Below the pieces are notes generated by a model. That model saw only the letters and a list, made by a program, of their open reading frames with translations. It made no database searches and was not told the DNA's origin. A DNA stretch of 60,000 nt from Antedon mediterranea (taxonomy: Eukaryota; Echinodermata; Crinoidea; Comatulida; Antedonidae). Position numbers and translations under genes: made by a program. The stretch lies in NCBI RefSeq assembly GCF_964355755.1, contig NC_092676.1, forward strand, positions 21,932,288 through 21,992,287. Direction: 5' to 3'. Positions 25,801-34,873 of this stretch are shown here, piece after piece (positions within the stretch are counted from its first letter, which is position 1; the number at the start of each line of letters is the position of its first letter).

Positions 25801-27836
25801 TAGGAAGAAAATATTGTAAAATATAACAAGGAAATTATACTATAGTATAATTAAGGGGTAACCGTATAATACATAATTAATAGTAATAAATGCAATGGCA
25901 AATATTATGTATACATTACAATATTACAAATAAATTCATATATTATTTTATTATGATAAGGAAATCTATTTTAGAATGAGAAAAAGCCGTCCCAACCCAG
26001 ATTTGAACCCAGCTATCAATAAAGCTATAAAACAAAATAGACCATATTGTAGCCGGACTGGGTAGCGTAGACTTACTTGAGTCCTAGGTGTTATGCGCGA
26101 TTTGAACGATTTGCGCAATTTGAAATTGCGCAAAAAAAATCCTTGCGCAATTTGAATTGAAACATGTGTTTCAAATTGCGCAAGCAACGTATTAAATTGC
26201 GCAAGTAATCTGCAAATTGCGCAAGGTTTTTCGACAGATTGTGAAATCATGCACACCCATATTTTTATAGTAATTTCTAAGAATGATTCAAAATTAAAGA
26301 TAAATATCGCATTTCCTTATTTTAGTAGTGCAAATATTGTTATAAGTTAGCATACCGTCGAAGAACCGACGAAGGAAAACGAAGCGGTGGTGTTCCACCA
26401 GGCGGGCGCGGCGTGGGCGGCCGGCTATACTACTCTAGCCTAGCTAGGGTCTGGACTACTGATACTGACTAGGTTTCATGGCCTAGCTTAAACTAATATT
26501 AAAAACTTAATTTTTACATTTATTTTGATTTATTTCAAGTTACAGTGATAATATTATTTAATTGTAATAATAAATGTTATGTATTTATTACACACATCTT
26601 CGCATTTATTATGTTTTATTTTGAGTTATTTAGTTTCCAATAAATTATTATAATACCGATTGTCTGGTAGAATTTTGTTGCGCAATTTGAAAATTTACAG
26701 TTCGTTTTCAAATTGCGCAAAGGTGTCATATTGCGCAAGAACTATCTTGCGCAATTTACAAATTGTGCAGCGCAATTTAAAATTGCGCAAAGATTTTAAT
26801 TGCGCAATTTGAAATTGCGCAAAAAAATCCTTCCGCAATTTTAAATTGCGCAAGAAAAATTGCGCAAGAATTCTTTGCGCAATTTCAAATTGCGCAAGGA
26901 TTTTTTTGCGCAATTTCAAATTGCGCAAATCGTTCAAATCGCGCATAACACTAGGCCCTAGGCATAGTACGATTAGCTAGAAGGATACAGGTCAACCAGT
27001 ACCCATGCCATGCCAACACGCTCGTACCCAAATTTTGGTTTACATATATCCAAAATTTTGGCTTACTCGTACCCATCATGGGCTGCCTAGTAGAAGTAGT
27101 AGTAGTAGCCTAGCCTAAGGCAGCAGGCCCGGCCCTAGCCTACTACAACTTAAGTCTAGGCCTAGCCTAGTACTAGTAGGCCTCTAGGCCTAGCCTAGGC
27201 CCTAGTAGTTAACATCATACATACGCCCTACTAGAGCCTAGTAGTAGCTACCTACTACTCACTCTAGCTAGGCCTAGGTAGTAGCAGTAGTAGTTATTGT
27301 AGTAGTATTATTGTATTGTAGTATTAGTTGTAGCTGTCCGGTGATCCTAGGCTAGGTCTAGTACGTAGTTATTCTTCAACAGTCACACAATTCAGATTCT
27401 GCCGGCCGCTGATTGCTAGTGAACAGGGGGAGGGAGAGAAAGAGTTAGAAGAACTGAAATAAGCCGTGACGTATAATAAACATCATACAAAATAATAATA
27501 TAACTAACGAATCCGTATAATATAATAATGTTGTATGTTATAAAGTAAAGTAAATGCGTTTAATATAATACAATTATATTATAATATAATGTATTTTATT
27601 AATAATATAATATTAAATGTTCATAATATAATGCTAAAACCAAATAATATAATACAAAAAGTCAATAATTTGTTACATTTTTCACATAATATATTAGAAA
27701 TAGATATAATATAATGCTAAAACCAAGTAATATAATGCAAAACGTATAATTCATTACAATACAATATATAATATAATAAAAAAATGATATAATAATATAA
27801 TATTTTGAATACTTCAGACAGCTGAGGCTTGCCATA
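19827..27836 (-). mobile_element. Giant foldback transposon, copy 4 (reverse polarity, interrupted by an insertion)
   Basis: This is the most diverged copy: 8,010 bp including an 864-bp insertion at 26088-26951, so 7,146 bp of element. Left arm 19827-23310, loop 23311-23493, right arm 23494-27836. It has the same inverted termini, loop orientation and arm asymmetry as copy 2. It alone has a perfect target duplication on both sides (GTATGT), so it is an independent insertion rather than part of the copy 2/3 duplication. Private changes include a lost frame in both arms (stops near 21199 and 25604). Confidence 0.88.
26088..26951. mobile_element. Foldback/MITE-like insertion built of TTGCGCAA palindromes
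   Basis: This 864-bp element sits inside the right arm of copy 4. Its outer ends are inverted repeats (GTGTTATGCGCGATTTGAA at left, its complement ending CATAACAC at right). Both end regions consist of the 8-bp palindrome TTGCGCAA repeated at short intervals, separated mostly by TTTGAAAT-type linkers. I count 6 exact copies at 26110-26226 and 13 at 26678-26927, plus degenerate ones. The core contains a GC-rich patch at 26385-26425. The uninterrupted site is visible in the sister arm near 20701 (CCTAGGACTC, reverse). The flanks (GTCCTAGG and GCCCTAGG) look like an 8-bp target duplication with one mismatch, but the CTAGG-rich context makes this uncertain. The open frame at 26695-26946 is a by-product of the repeats. 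Confidence 0.75.
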
Positions 27837-27842
27837 GTATGT
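27837..27842. repeat. Right 6-bp target-site duplication (GTATGT) of foldback copy 4
   Basis: This is an exact copy of the hexamer at 19821-19826, directly outside the right terminus of the element. Confidence 0.8.
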
Positions 27843-29400
27843 AACGATTTCAGTTATTGAATTCTCTTTTATAAATTTGTATTTTAATTTTGTTACTTTT
27901 ACTGCATTTCTCAGTTATATTTATCAAAAATTCAGTGGTTTTTTTTTAAAGAGTGAAGTGCGACCACACACCGGTAGGAGATGGAATCAGCCTTTCAGTC
28001 ATCGGTGCGTTTTGAATTATTATTATTTTATTGTTCTTGGGCATGATCCTATTGTATCCGTTTGTTGTTAGTATTTGTATTCTTATGAGTATTAGAATAT
28101 GCCACCGATTTAATTTATATTCAATAAAATTATGTTATCATCTGAAACGGTGGAAGATTATTCGACTACTTATACACAGTATAGATGAGCTGTTTTCTAT
28201 CCTGCCTTTATGGTCACACAAATATCCAATATAATTATATAATATAAGAATGTGTACATACATTAATTTAAATAAGCAACAACTTTTTTATCGATTTACT
28301 TTATATATATATATATATAGGCCTAGGCTTACAACATGCAACCATTCTATTGGCAGAAAACCATGTTTGAAAAAAACAACATAGACACCACTGTACTGGA
28401 TATAGTTATAAATAAAACTACATTAACTAGCAGAATTAAGACAAATCTAAATTACTTTTCAAAGTTACGTTTCTGTTTCTGCTGTAGTAGTTGTATGAAC
28501 TTGCTCAAATAAAAGGCACTAAAATCAATTACTTTACCTCCAAATCATGTTTGCGTCGCAACTAATTTACCTGCAAAGCAATGGTTGTTTGATCTTATTT
28601 TTTACTTGCAATGCGAAAACCAGGCACATCGAGAATCTTGATAGTAAAACTTATCTTATACTAAAGTAGTTTCACACACTGAAATTGTTATTATAATCAG
28701 ATAAATGTTACCAACATTTGAAAACGTATTTATCTTTAATACGGAGGAGACCTTTTTTACTGTACATTTAAACATTTATTTACATAAATGGAAAATTATG
28801 ACAATAAATAAAGGAAAATCGAATAGATATTAGTAAAACTGTATTCAGAATAAAAAAAAAAGCTATCCTACGATACCAAACAGTAAAGTATTTGAAAAAA
28901 TTAAAATGTTGACCTTTGACCTTTTTGGTCACGTGACTTGTTTTATTGTTAAATAACTATGTAACTATGCATTTTTTGATATGGATGTAATGGGATAAAA
29001 TGATCAGTATTATATTCCATTTCCGATGATACCATGGATGACAAAGTTCAGTGTGGAATGTCGGCCATTTTGAAATACAAAATGGCGGCGGAAGGAGTGG
29101 TCGAAAAAATGGCACCTAACTTTTTTGAATTCAGCAACTCAAGAATAACAAAGTTAGCCAATAAAATCTATTGTGGCACTAATATCGAGCTGGAGCTAGT
29201 TTTCCTTACATATGTGACTGTACTATATACATGCTAAAATGTTTATTATTTCTAAGGGTAATGATAACAAGGATGGCAAAGTTGAAAATTACATATAGAA
29301 CATTTTCAACGGTGATACTGGTGGTAAGGTTATAATTGTAAATCGTTGTATAGCGTTCACGATTGAACTAAACTTCTAGATATACTGTTCTCAACAGAAC
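27843..29400. other. Intergenic DNA with short repeats, no gene seen
   Basis: This is AT-rich sequence containing a (TA)n run at 28301-28318, the first TTGACCTTTGACC motif of the region at about 28911-28923 (next to a GGTCACGTGAC E-box-like site), and a perfect inverted repeat with the YY1-like core CAAAATGGC at 29064-29086. Open frames at 27877-28071, 28031-28234 and 29034-29237 have no recognisable protein features and no supporting splice structure. Confidence 0.5.
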
Positions 29401-29402
29401 CA

Positions 29403-29455
29403 TCTGCGTGGATTACTTAAAACCACGTCTGCGTGGATTACTTAAAACCACGAAG
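29403..29455. repeat. Two-copy 26-27 bp tandem repeat
   Basis: CTGCGTGGATTACTTAAAAC followed by CACG occurs twice back to back. Each unit can fold on CGTGG/CCACG. Confidence 0.7.
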
Positions 29456-29559
29456 CATTTTTTATGTACTAAAAGCAGACAAGGAAATATTATTTCTAGT
29501 CCGGTGGCAGAAGGGGGGATATCACCACCCGAAAGGGGACAAATTGCCATCCAACTTTT

Positions 29560-30250
29560 CTAGACCAGAATTTTCCGTAGATTACGAATATGGAAGGTAA
29601 TCGATCAGGATAGGAAGCGTTTTCGAGATATAAGCGGTCAAAGTTCAAAATTGACCAATATAAAAACATGCTATATCTCTGGAAATTCTGGACGTAGTGA
29701 GATAATTTTGGTGTCAAATTGTTCCCAATGTATATGTTTATATTAGCTCTAACAGAACTTTCTTTGAAAAATTGACCGGAAACCCCATTGTTAGCAATTT
29801 TGACCTTTGACCTCTTTTTGGTATATCTAAGTAACGGCAGGTCGGAGAGAATTAAAAATAGGAGCAAATTGTTCCCAAGATATACATTTATATTCAGTAT
29901 AACAGATGATATTGCTTGAAAATAACCGGAAGTGTGGTTATTAACCTTTGACATAATTGAATAAGGTTATAAAAACATAAATTAATAACTATTTGTCGTA
30001 AGGAGCCAGTTTTGGTGTCAAATTGTTTACAATATATATGTTTATACTTGCCATAATGCAACATTTTTTTCAAAAAGTGACTCAAACACCTATTTTTCTG
30101 TAATGTTAACCTTTGACCTGTTTTTCTCATCTAAATAACGACATGGCATAGAGATTTCTAACGGCAAATTGTTTATAATAGATATTTTTATTAAATCTAA
30201 TAGATTATACTGTTTGAAAAATACAAGTGTGATTATTGCCTTGAAATCCT
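29560..30250. repeat. Degenerate tandem array, period about 150 bp
   Basis: A block starting with CAAATTGTT and continuing into an ATATATGTTTATA-like stretch recurs near 29716, 29862, 30018 and 30167, a spacing of roughly 146-156 bp. Most units also contain a TTGACCTTTGACC-like motif (29800, 29940, 30108). The minus-strand open frame of 152 codons here (29496-29954) shows repeated NINVYLGNN/NINIYIGNN peptides, which reflects the DNA repeats rather than a gene. Confidence 0.65.
29600..29680 (-). repeat. Inverted partner of the segment at 32745-32820
   Basis: This stretch, containing CGATCAGGATAGGAAGCG and then a CAAAGTTCAAAATTGACCAA run, reappears reverse-complemented at 32745-32820 with only a few changes. 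The pair brackets about 3.2 kb of tandem arrays. It could be the ends of a large foldback element or two inverted members of one dispersed family. Confidence 0.55.
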
Positions 30251-30419
30251 GTACATAAGAGCCTATCAGGGCGGATTTAATTCAAAGAGGTGTGGAAGGG
30301 GAATAATACTATTACTATACAGTACAATGTCTTTCTTTTGAGCAATTTCAATCAGGTATCCATGTATCTCCAATAAACGCAATGTACGGCTCATAGAGAA
30401 TTCAGAAGTTACCCTTGGT

Positions 30420-31460
30420 TCATTTTGGCAAATCCATATGGGTTCCTTTTAAAAGGATTGAGGGTGCACAGACAGGCTTTTCCCATGGCTTAATATTGGA
30501 ACCTACAGTTTTAGTTACCCGATATATTTCTAACACAGTAACTTATGTAGCCAAATGCATTGATCCGATACAGGAGCCAAATGTAGAACTGAACCTACAG
30601 TAGAGAACCACAGAAGGGTCTAAATAGATGACCTGCTGTTGTTTCATTTTAGGCAAAATCCAAATCGGTTCCTTAAGGATCGAGAGTGCACAGGCAGCTT
30701 TATTCCATGTGCCTGTCTATATAAACACACATTGTCACCCCTTATATTTCCATTATGAGGCTTAATGTCCATGGATGACCGGCCCTTGGGTTAATTTGGG
30801 CAAATCCATAAGTGTTCCTTAAGGATCGAGAGTGCAAGGCAGCTTTATTCCATGGGCCCCGCCTGTCTATTATGAACCCACAGTGTCACCCCTTATATGT
30901 CCATTATGGGGCTTAATGTCCATCCATGGAGGACCGGCTTTTGGGGGTTAATTTGGGTAAATCCATAAGTATTCCTTAAGGATCGAGAGTGCACAGGCAG
31001 CTTTATTCCATGTGCCTGTCTATATAAACCCACAGTGTCACCCATTATATTTCCATTATGGGGCTTAATGTCCATCCATGGAGGACCGGCCCTTGGGTTA
31101 ATTTGGGCAAATCCATAAGTGTTCCTTAAGGATCGGGAGTGCACAGGCAGCTTTATTTCATGGTTCTGCCTGTCTATATAAACCCACAGTGTCACCCATT
31201 ATATTTCCATTATGGGGCTTAATGTCCATGGAGGACCGGCCCTTGGTTTAATTTGGGCAAATCCATACATTTTTCTTAAGGATCGAGAGTGCACAGGCAG
31301 CTTAATTCATGGGCCGCGCCTGTCTATATGAACTCACAGTGTCACCCCTTATATTTCCATTATGGGGCTTAATGTCCATCCATGGAGAACGACCGGCCCT
31401 TGGGTTCATTTGGGCAAATCCATAAATGTTATTTAAAGATTGAGGGTGCACATTTAGTTT
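30420..31460. repeat. Minisatellite, about seven units of 147-154 bp
   Basis: Units begin with ATTTGGGCAAATCCATAAG and continue through CTTAAGGATCGAGAGTGCAC, a GCAGCTTTATTCCATG segment and TTATATTTCCATTATGGGGC. Starts are near 30650, 30797, 30950, 31104, 31252 and 31405. A more diverged unit starts near 30424. The frames at 30415-30603 and 30893-31195 are products of this repeat. Confidence 0.85.
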
Positions 31461-31829
31461 TATTCCATAGTTCATCTATGAACTATTTACCCCATACTAA
31501 TTTCTAATACAGGGCCTTATGTAGCACACCACATAGAGATCCCAAAAGGGTCCTTAGAGGGTTGTGGATTGAGTTTGGCCACCTGGATCTGCCTATGCCC
31601 TATCCTGTACGAATTGGTATTCTCTGGTTCTGATGAATAGTAGTTTATTTTCCAAAAACGAATATTGTAGCCTTAATAAATGCAACTGTATAGTGGCAAA
31701 TCATTGAAGGTCAGCGCAACATTTTAACATCATAACATTTTAATCGTCATAATATTAATTTTATTATTTATTTTACAGTATTATATTAATACATTAAAAA
31801 TAATGCGCACTAGAAAAAATATAAAAATA
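31461..31829. other. Intergenic DNA, no feature seen
   Basis: This is AT-rich sequence between two tandem-repeat blocks. I see no coding frame, RNA gene or clear repeat. Confidence 0.4.
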
Positions 31830-32820
31830 CCATAACTTCACTGATCAAATAACGTGATTTCATTTATGAACATCGATCTCATAGTTTGACTAACTTTGCA
31901 TTATTTAGTATATCATTTATTCACATGTTGACCTTTGACCCATGTCAACTTGTGTAATGATAAATGTGCTCTTTTGATTGTGTATGATTGATAGATGTCT
32001 TAAGAGAATTATAAAACATAACATTTTGTCTTAAATGTTAGTTTTTATTTGGTTTTAAATGCAAGTTGTGTGATTGGTCAATATTGACATTTGACCTTTA
32101 ATTGCAAAGTATTTGTTTTATAAGGCGACTGAATAACACCATACAATACCTATAACCATACAAATGTATTAAAAGACCAAATTGAACTTTAATAAATTGA
32201 TTATAATACATATGTATATAATACATTGTTATAATTGGTCAATTTTGAACTTTGACCCCTTATCTCTTCCTATTCGCTTCCTATCCTGATCGAAGTCTGA
32301 TTTGATTAAATACAGTACTATTATAATGAAATAACATAACTTTACTAATCAAATAATTTGATTACTTGTAAAACCATCAGTATCATAGTTTGGACAACTT
32401 TGCGGCATTTATTTGTTAACTAATACGCGTATTAAAATGTTGACTTTTGACCTTATGTCAACTGATGAAATTGACCTTATGTCAACTGATGAAATGATGT
32501 ATTCGCTTTTTACATTGCGTATGATTGATTAACAGGATGAGAAAACATCCAATTTTTATTAAATATTAGTTTTTATTTGGTTTTATAGGTACGTTCTATG
32601 ATTGGTCAATATTGACATTTGACCCTTAATCACAAAGGATTTTTTTTCCATAAGGTGATTGAATAGACACTTATAATCATAAAAATGTAATAAAAGACCA
32701 AATTGTGCTTCAATAAATTTGTTATAATACATATACATAATACATTGTTGTAATTGGTCAATTTTGAACTTTGACCCCTTATATCTCAAAAACGCTTCCT
32801 ATCCTGATCGATTACTGGTC
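31830..32820. repeat. Tandem duplication of a ~490-bp unit rich in TTGACC motifs
   Basis: The first unit (about 31830-32290) and second unit (about 32333-32820) align along their length. Shared landmarks are CATAACTT, CATAGTTTG, TTAGTTTTTATTTGGTTTTA, GATTGGTCAATATTGACATT, AAAAGACCAAATTG and TTGGTCAATTTTGAACTTTG, then CGCTTCCTATCCTGATCGA. The second unit has an extra small internal duplication (TTGACCTTATGTCAACTGAT, twice, near 32450-32490). Confidence 0.75.
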
Positions 32821-33293
32821 GAGAGAGTGGTCTACTCTATGATAGATGATAATGACATCTTTCGTGTACATATTATAACAATTAGTAATATTATTGGTAA
32901 TTACGTTTCCCTATCCTCTATTCCATACTTTTAATGTTGAATATTTTCCTCACTACTCCTAAAATGAATACGTATCATAGAGGCGTGCAAAGGTTTAACT
33001 TTCCTCAAACAATACATTTTATCCATACAGAACGTTTTAGTAATATAGTACAATTATCATTTTCCTTTTGCTTTTTTATGCATTATACACGAAACGTGTC
33101 TAATGATTAATTGAAGTAAAGACTACATAAGCCTTTGTTCAAACAAGTGATATGATACGATAAAAGCGTGCGTTACATAACGTACAAATGATACGATTCA
33201 TATAACTTAGAATAAGGTGTATGAATATATCTCAACCGAATCTCGTCATACACCCACTATGCAATATAAACGACATAGCCTATCTTCAAAATA

Positions 33294-33597
33294 CATTATT
33301 ATAATAATAATAATAGTTCATTCTTATATAGCGTATATAAGCAAACTCTCAATGCCCTGAACATTATTACCCCAGTTATTTTTTTGGATCAAACACGTAT
33401 GGAAACATACTTCCATAATGCAGGTAGTAATCAGCACAAAGTTGTGTCTTGATATAACCGGGTACCCATTTATACACCTGGGTGGAGAGAGGCAAACATA
33501 AGTAAATTATCTTGCCTACGGATACAAGAAATGCGGCGAGAGTTGGATTCGAACCTCGGTCTCACGATCCAACACACTGCGCCACACGCCTTCCCGA
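33294..33597 (-). repeat. tRNA-derived SINE
   Basis: Read on the minus strand, the head is a tRNA-like region with an RNA polymerase III A box (TGGCGCAGTGTG, 33573-33584) and a perfect B box (GGTTCGAATCC, 33545-33555). An unrelated body follows, including a conserved-looking GGGTACCCGG. The 3' part reads CGCTATATAAGAATGAAC and then an (ATT)n tail at 33294-33315. This head-body-tail layout with a GCTATATAA-ATT tail is typical of metazoan tRNA SINEs. It is a repeat, not a functional tRNA: the 3' half does not fold into an acceptor stem and there is no anticodon arm I can trust. Confidence 0.78.
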
Positions 33598-33679
33598 TTT
33601 TCGGCAAGCCAGGTGTGACTGATTTAACTGTTCATATTAAGCATACGATGTCGCTTTGTTTATAGCCACCCAAAGAACG

Positions 33680-33930
33680 GTTTCAAGAAATGCTAGAGTT
33701 GTGTATACATATTCAACTCATAATTTGTATACCTTAAAATCTAGAAAAGAATATTTTGTACACAAAAATGGCTTCTAATCCATTCAATGTTGTAACTCTT
33801 TCAGTGTTTATTGCTCTGCCAACACTGTAACAATTACGCCCTCTTTATCGTCACACAAATAATGTTCTACTCACAACTTGTGAGAGGGAGTATGCTTATG
33901 CTACAATACCTCACTAACGTAATACTTTTA
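33680..33930 (+). pseudogene. Relic of a fourth short-chain-collagen-C4-like gene (exon 3 scrap plus 3' flank)
   Basis: At 33684-33709 the sequence CAAGAAATGCTAGAGTTGTG and the next few bases match exon 3 of the three downstream genes (codons for the R-N-A-S-V-V-Y segment) with about three mismatches. At 33836-33859 follows the ACGCCCTC...CGTCACAC element that lies 335-369 bp downstream of the stop codon of every paralogue. Flanking words (TTATTGC...AACAC...ATTACGCCC) are closest to the 3' flank of the third gene. The rest of exon 3, intron 3 and exon 4 are deleted. It shows that the array once had at least four units. Confidence 0.6.
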
Positions 33931-34820
33931 ATTTTAGCAAGTAATACTTTTTAATCCCCTAACCAAATGACCCATGAGACACGCAATCAAAATGAAAACT
34001 AACACTATTTGATATTTTAGTGAAAATAATAAAAGGATTGAAGAATGTTTAGTCTATAGAAAAAAAAACAGGCGTAAGAAAAGGCGTCACAAACTAGACA
34101 GCAGTTTGGACTAACAAAGCAGACAAACTATAAATGACGTACACATTTGTTTAAAAAATAGTCAATTTGCACACTAACAATTGTGTATCATACTAAGTCT
34201 ATGGTCAATGGTGTATTTATCTTTTAATTGTGGCACGCGAATTTTATCACTAAAATCACGTATCCGTGTCGATGCATATTATAGTGAGCCCATATTATCA
34301 GCATTACCGATTGCCTATTTGACCGGTTGTATTTGATAATATATGTCCAAGGGCATCTGTTATATACTTTATAGCAATTACAAACATAACAAAATCAAAC
34401 ATTGTGATGATATTGAAAATGTAAATTGTCAAAACATCACGTTAACATACACAAACTAATCAGAAACACATGACGCCATGTATGTACGATACAAATTTTC
34501 CGGAAAAAATCAATACCACATTTTTTGAAGATATTAAAATATTCTAACTGATTTTAAAAAAAATAAGATGTTGGACCAAGTTGGTTAGCTCTAAATGAGC
34601 TTACTCTCCTAACAAATTATCTTAAGTTTAAATATTTTAATCAATTTTAATTTTCATATTCTTGAAATAAGCATATAAAAACACGTCGACAAACACGCTA
34701 AACAGACAGAACGTGATGTACCATCCTTCAGTGTTTTAGAAATCCGTGTATAGTATACAAAAAACACCATTAGTTAGAACTACATATGGATTTGTAAACA
34801 GAAAAATCCGAAATACAGAC

Positions 34821-34828
34821 TATAAATA
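34821..34828 (+). promoter_or_regulatory. TATA box of C4-like gene 1
   Basis: TATAAATA lies 53 bp before the first ATG. It is conserved at the same place in the second gene (40419-40426). Confidence 0.6.
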
Positions 34829-34873
34829 ACGGGATGTGTAACGATTTATTTCAAATTTGAAGAAGGCACATCA

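Noticed and set aside
26110-26930. A CRISPR-like array, because TTGCGCAA recurs at near-regular spacing
   Set aside because: The repeats are 8 bp, the spacers are short AT linkers and not unique, the ends are inverted, and the DNA is animal.
1-27836. Maverick/Polinton or virus-like element, because of the 6-bp target duplication and long inverted ends
   Set aside because: No DNA polymerase B, integrase, capsid or protease coding sequence is present, and the termini do not start with the expected AG.
29496-29954. A 152-codon minus-strand frame
   Set aside because: It lies in the ~150-bp tandem array and its peptide shows the array's repeats (NINVYLGNN/NINIYIGNN). No domain, signal or splice context.
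30893-31195. A 100-codon minus-strand frame
   Set aside because: Product of the ~150-bp minisatellite; the peptide repeats with the DNA unit.
33530-33600. A genuine tRNA gene on the minus strand
   Set aside because: A and B boxes are present, but there is no closing acceptor stem and an (ATT)n-tailed body follows, so this is a SINE.
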